DNA of 64,000 nucleotides from Chrysophaeum taylorii (lineage: Eukaryota > Sar > Pelagophyceae > Pelagomonadales > Pelagomonadaceae): contig JAQMWT010000578.1 in assembly GCA_029834535.1 (NCBI GenBank), positions 1 through 64,000 on the forward strand, given 5' to 3'. The translations under genes were made by a program, and so were the position numbers. Below, piece after piece: positions 1-10,603 of this stretch. How positions within the stretch are numbered: position 1 is the stretch's first letter; each line of letters opens with the position of its first letter. The notes under the pieces were generated by a model, which made no database searches, was not told the origin of the DNA, and saw nothing but the letters and a program-made list of their open reading frames with translations.

Positions 1-1918
1 AAATCAAGCATTAAGCAATTGTTACGGTCCAGTCATGCCGATGCCTTCCTCGAGTACGACTCGTACGAAGCATATACTCGGTCATGCAAGGACTACGAGA
101 TCCTCCGGAATCAAATTCTCGATCGCGTTTTCCTGGAATGGAAGACCGATAGGGCTGCTGATCTCCGTTTAGCTGTTGATGAATTGCCCCCTGAGTATCA
201 GGAATGGCATTTCACCAACGAAGCTCCCCCCCACTTACCTGATGCAGAAGTAGCTCAGCTAGCTACTGTCTGTTACGACTATGAAGTCAAGGCATTACGT
301 CCTGAAATCAATGCCCGTTTCTTAGAAGAGGAACGAATCTTAAATCGCGCGCACCCGAAGGCATTAGCTTTCGACACCCGTGTTCGTGCCCCTGTTACTA
401 TGTTTTCGTTAACTGCTGCTGACTGGCACACTTATCAGAACACGTATGCTACATTCTTGCATACTTACTTCAATCTTGAAAGTGTTGGAAAACCAGCAGC
501 ACTTGCGGCCTGGCCCGCCATCAATGAGGTATATAACAAAGTTATTTACCCAACAAGGCTCGAGCCATTATGCTCATCGCCTTTAGTCACTACGAGTCTG
601 TTACGACTACTGATGTGTCCTATTTGAAACAGCAATTTAACTCTGTTGTTTATAATCCTAACTGGTATGTCCATGTATTTATCGAAGCTGTCCTAGCATT
701 TAGGCAAATCTCTTACCAACTTAACCAGGAAGAGACTGACCTTCAATTCGACTTTGGCACTCTTTGTAGAAAAATCTATGAAGAGATACATCGGCATTAT
801 GCCGATAATACCAGCAACAATCGTTACGATCGTGGTTGGGTAGATTGGTGTTATATGTATGAAACCCGATCTTCATCTCGGCCTGTGCCAGAAGCTGAAC
901 GATTGTGTCACCCTACCAACCCTAGCTACATTTTAGAATACGCATTAGACTTATACAATGTAGTATCAAATGGGTCGAACAAAAGACGCTTAGAACGCCC
1001 CGTTTCTTGGCAACCCTATGTCGAAGGTTTATCATCTCAACCAAAGCCAAAGTTACTACTTACAAGCACTTTGGAGTCATCAGACAAAAGTCCGACTCAA
1101 ACTACTAACACACTCGCCTTCATCACTTCGTCTCAACCTGGTACATCTTCCACGTTTAATGCTAGACGCTTGCGTAACTCTAATGATGCTCGCCAGCCTT
1201 TCTCTCGCAGCGATTTATCGTATTATCGTTCTGGTGATTCTTACGTCACCAAGAAAACTGCTGGACAGTCCCATGACCGTCCAATTTTACCCCGCACTTT
1301 TGACAGGTCCTCTCGGTCTAACATGAAATTATTAGATCGAACAAACCACACCTTAAACACCCTGCGAGAACAGTGTAGTGAACTTACGAAGCATGTGACA
1401 GATAATGATACCACGGCTCAGCTACAACAGAATATCAACAAGTTATTTGAGACTCTATTACAATCAGCTGACATTCTGTCAACGACATCTACTGAGGACA
1501 ACAATTTACTTCGTATAAACGAACAGCTCATGTTTGCAGAAGACATCATTTATGATGTAGACGTTCATCTATCCTCGACCGAAAAGTCGTTAAACTACGT
1601 GGAGCCACAACACCATACTGTTGTTACTGCTCCCACCCCAAAGGCAACTAACTCCTCCTACTACAAACACACAGGGTAATCCTTCCAATACCGTGCCTAA
1701 CCTCTTTACCGCTTCCGCCATCTCGGCTTTACCACCAGCGTTATTGTCCTCGCTATCTTCACAGCTCCAATCTGCCCCCACCCCCCCATCACAACCCGAA
1801 CCCAAAGGGATGCCGATCATACTTCGCTATCGTCATTTGATGAAAAGCACGGCATGGCTGATGAGGCTGACGAACCATCACCACCTGTTCTACCGATTAT
1901 TATTCCAACGATCTGTTA
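1..1918 (+). pseudogene. gag-like region of the large copia element
   Basis: The reading starts in frame 1 (about 1-600), moves to frame 3 (about 570-1625), and then to short stretches of other frames up to the protease. The protein is hydrophilic, helical and ends in a Ser/Pro/Thr-rich stretch. No CCHC zinc knuckle is visible, unlike the gag of the minus-strand copia family. The assignment to gag rests mainly on position upstream of the protease. The first copy of the repeated 21-nt motif (1577-1597) lies near its end. Frameshifts show that this is not a working gene. Confidence 0.6.
1577..1597 (+). repeat. Repeated 21-nt motif, copy 1
   Basis: Five copies share GACCG, then four partly variable bases, then GTCGTTAAACTA, all on the + strand. 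Eighteen of 21 positions are identical in all five. This copy lies near the end of the gag-like frame and reads T-E-K-S-L-N-Y in that frame. Confidence 0.9.
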
Positions 1919-2620
1919 TTGCTGGAGAACTTCTTCACAGCCAGCCTCTCCACTACTTGCCCACATTCGGAAAACGCCTTCCTCACCAACTACATGAAGG
2001 TAAACAGTGTCCCTCCATTGTTCTTTCTATATTTTGACTCTTGTGCTACCATCTCATTGATGTCCACTTACGATTTTGCAATACCCAATCATATAATTCC
2101 ACAGGACTCCAAATACGCGCCGATTGTTATTCAAACGTACAGGACAACAACCTCACACATGATGTTAACACGTAACATTGTTGTTCCCCTACCAGATCAT
2201 CCACAAGTTGGCTATGTTAAGATCGACTTCGCTTTATGTCTTCAGCCAGTGCATGACCGACATCTCGCTATCCTGAGCATGCTCGAGTGGAACCAGACGA
2301 ACCTGACCACTGTGTTCAATGATCGAGCTGAGCCAAAGCTCAGCGCTGTCACGAGCCGCATAGACAAAGATGTACGTATTCCCATACACTATGTAGCAGC
2401 TAATTTTTCTCCCGTCTCACACAACATCGCTCGCGACAAGCAACTCGAACTTCGTTCCCTCGCATTTCCCCTCAAGCGATACCATGAAAACAGGGATCTA
2501 CTGGCATACTACAACTACCTACTCCAAGTTTTACCAGATCGCCCGTGGATTCGCCCTTTGGTTCTCAATCTTCGGAAACAGAACAAGTTTGTTCAGCAAA
2601 ATACGCAGCCATTAACTTGA
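1919..2620 (+). pseudogene. Retropepsin-like aspartic protease region
   Basis: A 233-codon open stretch contains YFDSCATISLM near codons 38-48. This matches the active-site D-S/T-G-A pattern of retropepsins with Gly replaced by Cys, followed by the usual hydrophobic residues. A beta-rich segment with LAILSMLEW further on could be the second protease lobe. The stretch ends at TGA 2618-2620, but the same frame reopens at once into the methyltransferase-like segment, so this stop may be a mutation inside a longer polyprotein. The Gly-to-Cys change could be inactivating or lineage-specific. It lies at the position expected for a copia protease, between gag and integrase. Confidence 0.6.
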
Positions 2621-2635
2621 CTACTTTCACGCCCA

Positions 2636-3394
2636 GTGTTTCTCTCACAAGAGTCCAATCTCCGCAAACCCTCTGTCATGTTACTTTGTTCTGGTTTGTC
2701 AACTCCGGCGTTCCTGTCTCAAGCCACTAATGACTTAGGCTTAAATATCAATGTAAAAGTTGTTGTTGAGTCTGATGATACGCTTGTTCGTATGTTACGC
2801 CACCGTTTTCCCTACTGTATTATTATTTGAATCTCTCCGCCTTTATTAACCATCTTCACCTAATCTCACCAGAGGAAAGGCGCACATTCTATTGTGATAT
2901 AATTGAGATCACTCCTCCCTGCACAAACAGGATTTACTAAAACAGCATAAGACAGAAGACTTACAGCCTGCTGGACGACTCTTTTCGACAGCATGTTGTC
3001 TGTCATCAAGCTACTCCAGCCCTTGGTACTACTGGCTGAGATGACGCCTCCACATAAGTACTGTCATCAAGACCACATCACAGCCAACCTTATCCATACT
3101 ACACTTGATCTACACTTGATTACTGTGTCGATGTTTTTGATAGGTTCCCGACCTACCTCTGTGGCGACTACCAATCTAGAGAAAGATGGATATGCATCGC
3201 ACGCAGATATTCTACTGGACCAATTAAACTATTGTCGTGGCCATTTCCATCCACGCCATCTACTCCTAAAGATCGTGGATCTCCATCGCCCCTTCCTAGA
3301 TCGTATGATCTACTATTCGCGCTTTGGCCACCTAACCACATATCAAAGACTGGATCCGGGTGTTCCCCGATCCTCCATATATTCCCGTTCCTAA
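2636..3394 (+). pseudogene. DNA cytosine-5 methyltransferase-like segment inside the copia polyprotein
   Basis: Four blocks resemble C5-methyltransferase motifs in the right order and at plausible spacing. A motif I-like block is SVMLLCSGLSTPAF near 2672, followed by an acidic motif II-like VVVESDD. A motif IV-like CDIIEITPPC, with the catalytic Pro-Cys, is near 2893-2922, about 77 codons after motif I. A motif VI-like LLAEM is about 40 codons later, and a motif VIII-like FLIGSRP about 33 codons after that. The reading crosses frame 2, frame 1 (2821-2940) and frame 2 again, so it is broken. Capture of cytosine methyltransferases by retrotransposons is known in other algae and dinoflagellates. 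The assignment is by eye and a profile search could overturn it. Confidence 0.5.
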
Positions 3395-4732
3395 AACGTT
3401 TGCACCTTACTCTCGCACAGGTTCTGCTCAGCTTACTATGGCTGACCTTGAATCCCTCAATATGTTACTGCTTCGCCTTCACTCACAACAGGCTCACGAG
3501 CAACGTACTCACTCTGTTCAATCCGAGTGTACTTATCATCAGTGCTTTAAACGCTCCTCTATGGAGCCCTACCCATGCAACCTACCTATACACGTCAAGG
3601 TTTTTACAATCCTCTATAACTTGTTTGCCAGCTTACACTAACTCACCCACTCCTGTGTCCTATTACATAACCGTTTTCGAAACTAACCAACCGTCACACA
3701 GGTTTACTTACAACCTCATCAACATCACACAACTCCACTTCTTAACTGGTGGCCACCATTCTGACGGCAACCTCACCATAGAGAACGCCACCACCAAATA
3801 TCATGCTTCCATTGACGCGTTTGGAAGCACGTATACGTTCACTGCTTCCGACATCCCCGCGACCAGGTCCATATATTTGGAGCCGTTTATGGGTTACTTG
3901 AGGATAGTCCAAGCCCTTCCCAAGTTGGCTCCGCTGCCGCCTATGGCACCGCCATACATAGCTCTTGTCCAGATGCTCTCTTGTGATGCCTGGCTGCCTT
4001 ACCTACAAGGCCACCGACAACTCTTTCGACTACAAGGATTCTCATTTTGCTCTGGAAGATCACCACTTATCTCATAGTCGCTATATAGGGTACCTTCGTG
4101 GAAGTGACCGCAAACTCGGCTCTAAAATCCACTCCATGCTTGCTCCATTGCCCACCGTCCGAGGGTACGCCAATATTATTTTACTCGACCCTCGCGGGAA
4201 ATTACGCTACACCACTCGACCGGAGTTGATTCGTGCTAACAACCACACCAAACAACAAGAATCTTTCCTCTTGTCTCTACGCCATGACCTTCGCTGTGAC
4301 ATGCTCAGCAATGCTCTGCCTGCCGGTACGTACAGCACTCTGTACAAGCTCCTCTCGCTCCTCGTTGCCGATATTAAATCCCTTATGTCGGACCCTACCT
4401 TCCAACATACTGCTGCCGTGACGAAGAAATCCTATGTATCCAATTTCATGACCGTTGACCAAGCTTCCACCACGTGCAGCACAGATACCTTGTCTTTAGC
4501 ACAAGCTTTTATGATGTCTATTTCCAGCAACTGCTTGACCGAAATGTCGTTAAACTATATATCTTCGTCCTACGAAGATACTCTCGTTACTCGTGATGAT
4601 GAGGATGCACCTCCAAGTGACCCTGCTGCGCACCAGGATGACGACGCACCGCCCCCCCCTGCCTTAGACACCGAACTCAAGTTCGACGTTCGGCGCAAAC
4701 GGCATATTCCCGCGCTCATCCCATTCCTCGTA
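3395..4732 (+). pseudogene. Unrecognised polyprotein segment between methyltransferase-like region and integrase
   Basis: Coding-like sequence continues through frame 3 (about 3360-3641), frame 1 (about 3645-3990) and frame 2 (3965-4735). It gives roughly 440 codons that I cannot assign to a family. The last part is helical and then becomes acidic and Pro-rich (an AP-rich stretch after a run of Asp near 4640). The second repeated 21-nt motif is at 4537-4557. A frame change near 4720-4740 leads into the integrase. Typical copia elements have little between protease and integrase, so this segment is an insertion relative to the family plan. Confidence 0.5.
4537..4557 (+). repeat. Repeated 21-nt motif, copy 2
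   Basis: Same motif, with a T before GTCGTTAAACTA. It lies in the open frame ahead of the integrase and reads T-E-M-S-L-N-Y, in phase with that frame. Confidence 0.9.
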
Positions 4733-5590
4733 AGTCCCTCGCACACGGATCCACCGAATACCTCAATGCCAAAGAACGTGCCAATCGCTTCCACCGGGTG
4801 CACCACTGCCCCGACAACGTCGCTACCAAGGCCCCCAAAGTACTTGCTCGCCCTGGATTCTCTGCTTCTGACATACCATATCGCGACTTATGCACCGACT
4901 GTATCGCACACAAGCGCCACCCGCACAAGCATTTCAATGTGACCAAGCCTTCTTTTGAGCAAACTCACAAAGCCGGCGAAGTCTGGGCGTGCGATGGCGG
5001 CTATGTGACCATCCCATCCGAATTGGGAGGCTTCACACATATCATCGTCTTCAAGGAACTCATTTCGAAATTTCTCTTGGTGTACTTTACACGCATCACC
5101 AACGCCACGGAGTTCACTCAAGCTCTGGATTTTGTGTATGACTTCTGTCGTACACAACTCAACGTGCACATGCGTACCCTCTACTCCGATGCCTTCAAGC
5201 CCTACTGTAGCCAGCACATTACCTCCCCGTACCGCGTTGATAAGGGCATTCAACTCATCGCTTTCCCGCCCTACATGCACCACTTTAACTTTGAAGTTGA
5301 GTCCGCCATCGGTTTCATCGCCTCCGCCTCCTCAACTCGCCTTCGTTCTCTCCTTAATGCTCACTATCGTGGCGCCAAGATCGTGGAACCAGCCATCATG
5401 TTTCCGTGGGCGGTGATACACACCGTCCAAAGCTACAACCTTCTCCCGAACGCCACGCTCGAGCGCATTCATCATGCTATCCTGAGTCCGCAACAGCTAC
5501 TCTACAACCAACTCAACACTCCCCAACATGACATGCTCAAGATTTTGGCGCTGAATGTTACCTTCTATTGGAGCCCCACGAACACCACAA
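4733..5590 (+). pseudogene. Integrase (HHCC zinc finger and DDE core)
   Basis: The reading begins upstream of GTG 4798 with an H-x3-H...C-x2-C finger: HRVHH near 4788-4803 and LCTDC near 4888. The DDE triad follows, with Asp in ACDGGY near 4993, Asp in LYSDAF near 5188 and Glu in FEVESA near 5296. The 35-residue spacing between the last two is that of retroviral-type integrases. Integrase inserts the cDNA into the host genome. The frame then switches near 5570. The 4798-8151 open frame looks like one protein but includes a stretch (5570-6020) where a different frame is the better coding sequence, so two compensating frameshifts are likely. Confidence 0.8.
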
Positions 5591-6698
5591 GTGGGAACCG
5601 TGCCGCCGCAAATACTTATATCTCTGTTGCGCCAACGCGCAAAACCCGCTCGTCTCCCCACGCGTCGACCATCTCGCTGACGTCGTCCTCAACCCTGAAA
5701 ACGGACAAATTCGTGTTTCGTCCAAGCTGCAATTCCTCTACATGCTTCAGCATCCTATTCCTGATCCTGAGCTTGCTCCTTCGCCTCACGCTCCTCCCGC
5801 GCCTTTCTCGCTCACACCCCACGCCGCTATCCAAGACCATGTCATTCAGAGGGGGACACGGACTCCTCATCCTCAGAGGGGACACTCCCCACCTCCTTCA
5901 GCTCCTTCTTCGTCCCCTGCTCCTGCCTCTTCTCCCTCTTCTAACACTCTCGCCGACGATTCTGGCTCTATGTCACCGCCGCCCTTGCTTCCTTCTTACA
6001 AAGACCTTTTTGCAAGATGACCTCATTCTTGTCCCAGGTTCCAAACAGCCCAACACCTGCAAGGCCACTTCTATGAAAACTATCCAAGCCCGGCTACAAG
6101 CGTCTACTATTGGTGCTTACAAAACCGCTGGTGGCAAACTCGCCGATTTCCGCTGGGATCTTCGCCACCACTTTCTTACGTTCAAGTCTCCCGCCCTCTC
6201 CGCCCTTCATCTCAATGGTGGTATCCTCTGGTCTGCTCTCTGCACAGAGGGGGAACATGCGTTGTTAGCTCGTCTTCTTCTCCCGTTGCGCACTGACTTA
6301 CTTGCCCGCTACCCGCACGTCGATGGTTACTTCGCCCACGCCAAGTGCGCATCCAGCATCCCAGCTGCAACCTTTTTAACTGCTGATGGTTTACCTACGT
6401 GCCCCATTCCTCAGCCCCTTTTATCTGCGTTCACTGAACACGCTGCTGCCTTTGGCACTTCTTCCTTACAATATGCACTTACGTACCTGGCGCCGACCAG
6501 CTTTATTGATCACAACTCATCCGAGTTTGGCGCTACTTATGCATCTCTGGCTGACTTGGAGGAATACATTCTGGTGTCTACCGAGTTTATCACCCAGGTC
6601 TTACACACCGACCCTACTATCCATATTCAACTGGAATCTGCTTCTCCTACTCCTACTGACGCTGTTTCCGCTTATCCCGAAGTTGCGCACACTGCCTC
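5568..6698 (+). pseudogene. Integrase C-terminal extension and unrecognised domain before reverse transcriptase
   Basis: From 5568 to 6020 the best coding frame is frame 3. It starts with a short conserved-looking basic segment (CRRKYLYLC) and becomes a Pro/Ser-rich tail, as seen after copia integrase cores. From about 6018 coding returns to frame 1 for about 225 codons of folded-looking, unrecognised protein. This stretch is rich in Leu and Ala helices and lies between integrase and reverse transcriptase, where copia elements normally have only a linker. It ends at the third repeated 21-nt motif (6699-6719). Confidence 0.5.
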
Positions 6699-6719
6699 GA
6701 CCGCAACGTCGTTAAACTA
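6699..6719 (+). repeat. Repeated 21-nt motif, copy 3
   Basis: Same motif, here GACCGCAAC before the invariant block. It lies exactly between the unrecognised domain and the reverse transcriptase and reads T-A-T-S-L-N-Y in the pol frame. Confidence 0.9.
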
Positions 6720-8588
6720 TAATTCACCAGCCACTGTTGGTCCTGACGAATATAAGGTCCAAGAAGCGGACGTTTCCATTGACGAATATAAAATCAAATG
6801 CCTCCACGGTTTCTCGCCTGAAAACAGGCACGCCTACCTCAAGGCCATCGCCAAGGAACTCCACGACATTATCCGCTTTGGCTGCTTCAAACTTTCCTTA
6901 CCCGACGGTGCCTCTCGTCCGATTGACAGCAGGATGGTGCTGAAGATGAAAACGGACTCTGCAGGCAAATACGTTAAGCACAAGGCTCGCCTCGTGCTAC
7001 GCGGTTTCCTAGCATCTCTTGGTGCCGGCTTCTTTGGCACCTTCAGCCCCATGGCCACAATGACCGCAATCCGGGTACTACTAGCTATTGCAGCATACAA
7101 GCAATTGCCTGTCTACCATGCAGACGTCCCGAACGCCTTCGTTCAGTCTGACATCGATGCCAATGTCTATCTTCAGTTACCTGACGGCATCAAGCTTATC
7201 GACCCCGATGACGCTAAGTACAAGGGCCGACGTCTACCGAAGCTGCTGAAGTCACTTTATGGACTTCGGCAATCACCACCTCTTTGGAACAAAGAGATAG
7301 ACGGCTTCTTCCGTAGCCTTGGCTACAAACGCCTGCATTCGGACTCTTGCCTATATGCTCGAGTATCCGCACATGCTAAGTTCGTCGTATGCAGTCTGTC
7401 TGTAGACGACATTGTTGTTGTGTCCAATGACGACCCTCTTCGTACTGAATTACAGGATGCCCTCCACAAACGGTATGCTGTAGAGCAGTTTGAACCTGTC
7501 CATACCCTCCTGGGCATGCGTGTGTGTCGCACATCTGACGGTTCCATTTCTCTGGATGTGCAAGCCAAGCTGGATGAACTCTTCGCTGATCACCCAGTCT
7601 TGCAGCAACTGACCCCGCTTAAATATCCTATGTCATCGTCCTTCAAGTATAAAGATGGCACTCCCAGCTCTGAAACAGAGTTGTACATCAATTCGCACTT
7701 TGCCACCCTCCTTGGCAAGCTGGTGTTCATGCAAGTTGCCTGCAGACCTGACTTCTCGCAGGCCTTGGGCAGATGTTCGCGTGGTATGCATGCACCCACG
7801 TATGTTCACGTCCAAATGCTAGAGCATTTACTTCGCTACCTCAAGAAGCCGGAAAACCGCTCACTTCGCCTCTGGTTCCATCCTAAAGGTAATGCCATTG
7901 AAGCTCACCTTCGCACTGTCCCCGCTAATCGAATTGATCTATCCACTGTGGTCGACTACCAACCGCAGGATGTATCTACTGGACAGTTTGACCCCTTAGT
8001 TGCCATGGTTGACGCTGACAACGCCCCTTCCTTAGCACAGGAGATAGGAAATCTACCACCGGGTTTGTCTTCTATCTTTTCAACTGCCTTATTGGTTGCA
8101 AAAGCAAACTTCAACCGATTGTCTCCTGCTCAACTCACGAAGCTGAGTTGATTGCCCTCAGTATTTGTGCTGATGAAGCTGTTTGGCTACGCAAGCTGTT
8201 GTTGGAACTCTCCTTTGTCGTCAACCCCACCTTCTACGTCAACAATGCTAATGGTGAGAACACCGCTGACCCTGTTGACTTCGATGACAATGACAACCCA
8301 ATTGCTGAAGATATGCGCTTCATCAGAAGCCTACCTCTCTTGTCTGACAATGCTGCCGCTGTTCACACCTCTAATAACCCAGATGGGTCTTCTCGATCCA
8401 AGGCACTGTCGACCAGATGGTTTAAAATTCGTGAGTACATATCGCTTCAGAAAATACGAGTCCATCATGTTCCCGGCAAGCTAAACGTGGCGGATGGTTT
8501 TACAAAGCCACTTGCTGCTGAGTTCTCCAACTTTCGCTCTCTACTCGGTATGCATCATGCCTCTGACGACAATCCTTTACAGGATTGA
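6720..8588 (+). pseudogene. Reverse transcriptase and RNase H of Ty1/copia type
   Basis: Reverse transcriptase signatures of the copia type (RVT_2) are clear: KHKARLVLRGF near 6976, HADVPNAFVQSD near 7117 with the first catalytic Asp, YGLRQSPPLW near 7258, and SVDDIVVV near 7399 with the Asp pair. RNase H follows, with an Asp in VAMVDADNA near 8005, EAELIALS near 8137 and an Asp in LPLLSDNAA near 8341. A frameshift near 8127 separates the long open frame (stop at 8151) from the final RNase H frame, which stops at TGA 8586-8588. Six codons past that stop, in the same frame, is the fourth repeated 21-nt motif. Confidence 0.9.
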
Positions 8589-8605
8589 AGATGCCTAACC
8601 CTAGT

Positions 8606-8626
8606 GACCGCAGCGTCGTTAAACTA
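8606..8626 (+). repeat. Repeated 21-nt motif, copy 4
   Basis: Same motif, seven codons after the RNase H stop and in the RNase H frame. It reads T-A-A-S-L-N followed by TAG, so the amino-acid motif is broken while the nucleotide motif is intact. Confidence 0.9.
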
Positions 8627-8686
8627 GAAAACTAACCCTGGCCCTACCTTCTTTTGCCACATTTTTTTTTTGGACGTGTCGTGTGA

Positions 8687-9895
8687 GTGTCGCTCATTTC
8701 TTTTTCCTGGCACTCCCGTGGCCGTGGCCGTGGCATCTCTCCAGTCGTTCGAAGGACAATTCCACGCTCGCTTTCCACGGCCGAGCCTTCTCCCAAGTTG
8801 TCGCAAAAGCGACAACCCATGACCACTGTTACTCCTGCTACCTCCCAGGCTGCTGCTGTCTCACCGACACCAGCTGAACATATCTTACATCAATCCCTAA
8901 CACTCCAGGAAGGCCTCAACATGGATTTTCCCCTGTTTGAACGAGGAATCTCTATCTCTGAGAACTTCCGTATCCCTGCCACTCCCTTTCTCTCTTCTTT
9001 TATGCGAGCGGAAATCTCTACGGCACTCAACTCGATCTATCAGTCTACTGACTTTTCACTGTTTGTGGAACTAACAACATTCATATCCATGCGCCTACCC
9101 ATTACTACATTTTGGGAAGCTGCTCCTGCTATTGCTTCTATTGGCTGCTACAGATGCCCCAAACGTGAACGTTTCATTCTGTCATCCTACTGTACGCAAT
9201 GCCTCAACAATTTGGGACAACCTACCTTCCTTGCCTCTACCACATATAATTCGAAGTCACAAGCACCTCGTGAACTCCCCACTGAAGTGCTGAGTCACCT
9301 CAACACGGACGACCATAAGAAGAATGGTCACATCCCCATCTCAACTATCACTATGAACTTTTGCTGCGCATGTCACAACACCGATCAGGTGCCTATACAA
9401 CCTATCGTATGTGCCCGCAATGCTACTTCCTTCCAATCCTCCTGTGATGGGTGCTCAGCTGGTCATATACGCGCAACCATCATACGCACCTATCATTTGC
9501 CAAAGGAGCTACATACTCTTTTGACTAGCAATCTAACGCAACATCCGTCACTTGCTCATTTAGTCTTATCGGTACCCGATGCAGCCACAGATTCCACCAC
9601 TCAACTGCCATTCGCACTGGATCTTCGGTTTATTACTCGTAGTTAGCACCTCGAGCATCTTAACTTTCTTGTAACTCTTGTTCGAACACAGGCTCGTAAA
9701 GCCCAGGCTATGTTCATGCCCTCCAAATACCACCATGTGATTAATAATGCTGCCCAATCGTGGGCACAACATCTTGACGACTACGTATCATCCTCAGATG
9801 ATCCAAAGCCGCCATCACTCCTGGATGTAATGTTCGGCCCCACTTATACTCCGGCAGAACATCAAGACTTTCTGCACTTTCTAACCGCAAAATAA
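8687..9895 (+). pseudogene. Extra ORF downstream of RNase H, Cys-rich
   Basis: An open frame from 8687 (true ATG uncertain; upstream bases are a C/T-rich, Ser/Arg-coding stretch) runs to 9646 and appears to continue in another frame to TAA 9893-9895. The protein has two CxxC-type pairs and further Cys/His groups: CYRCPK, CTQC, CCACH and CDGC around 9150-9455. This suggests one or two zinc-binding folds. No transmembrane segment is evident, so it does not look like an envelope protein. Copia elements normally end with RNase H, so an ORF here is unusual. Sirevirus-type plant copia elements can carry an envelope-like ORF at this position, but I see no similarity to them. Function unknown. Confidence 0.55.
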
Positions 9896-10603
9896 CCCCT
9901 ACTTGCACAACATGTGTTGACCGAAACGTCGTTAAACTACTCACTCTCCACATCAGAACCTACTCTGGAAATGTCTTCGCCATCGACACACCCTGCTCCT
10001 TCTGCCTCGCCTGATGATGTCGATGCCTTGCGTCAACAAGTCGAGCAACTCCAGGAAACTCTTCGCCTACATATTCGCAAGGTCAACACCCTCAGCCCTG
10101 AGAATCTATCTCTGCGCACAGATCTGCAGGCTGCCATTGCTTCAATTACCTCCCTGGAGAACCGGCTCTTTCCTCCTACAGCCAATGCACACGTGTTGCT
10201 CATAACACTGTACAAGATCACAGAGCTGCTGTCTCGCTTAACTAACCAATATGCCGCCAACCATTCCTCCCCGGACGATCACCTCCATCATCTGCGTGAT
10301 AAGTTGCTCTCGTGTATTCAAAGCATTCCCTTCGCATGTGAATCGGAAGACTCTTCTATCTTCTCGGATCCGTTCGCTGAGTCCAACTTCTTGGAAAACC
10401 AACTGGACACCCTACAACTTGACTCACTAGTGTCATCCATACTGAATGCTTTACTTGCACTCACGTTTCGTATGGTACCACACCATTCTGCTATTGGTGT
10501 TCACCACCTGACAGCAGAAGCTGACGAAGACGATACCGATACTCTCGAACCAGTAACGATATCCACCACCTCAGATAGCCTCTTCAAGAGCGTCGACGTT
10601 TGA
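9896..10603 (+). pseudogene. Second extra ORF downstream of RNase H, coiled coil
   Basis: The frame follows directly after TAA 9893-9895 in the same phase and stops at 10603. It begins with the fifth copy of the repeated 21-nt motif (9919-9939). Next come a Ser/Pro-rich segment and a heptad-like coiled coil with VDALRQQVEQLQETL near 10018. Helical Leu-rich stretches and an acidic region near 10510-10550 follow. No ATG precedes the motif in frame, so the first likely Met would be within the segment, or the product is made by readthrough or polyprotein cleavage. No family recognised. It is the last coding sequence of the element. Confidence 0.5.
9919..9939 (+). repeat. Repeated 21-nt motif, copy 5
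   Basis: Same motif, eight codons after the stop of the Cys-rich ORF and in phase with both that frame and the following coiled-coil ORF. It reads T-E-T-S-L-N-Y. Confidence 0.9.

Larger units (their letters stand above)
1..10603 (+). mobile_element. Large degenerate Ty1/copia-type retrotransposon, 5' end outside the window
   Basis: Domain order gag-like, aspartic protease, integrase, reverse transcriptase, RNase H is that of Ty1/copia (Pseudoviridae). Extra material lies between protease and integrase, between integrase and reverse transcriptase, and after RNase H. Many frameshifts and stops show an old, inactive copy. Its AT-richer composition and codon use differ from the GC-rich host genes to the right. 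The 5' LTR is beyond the left edge and I could not identify a 3' LTR, so the right boundary is set at the last recognisable ORF. It is not closely related to the minus-strand copia family at 17918-34388. Confidence 0.85.

Noticed and set aside
4798-8151. A single intact 1117-residue pol protein
   Set aside because: Between about 5570 and 6020 another frame is clearly the better coding sequence, and the start is a GTG inside the integrase zinc finger. The long frame survives through two compensating shifts.
9566-9953. Minus-strand ORFs over the extra copia ORFs
   Set aside because: They are shadows of the plus-strand coding stretches, which carry the Cys pattern and the in-frame motif.
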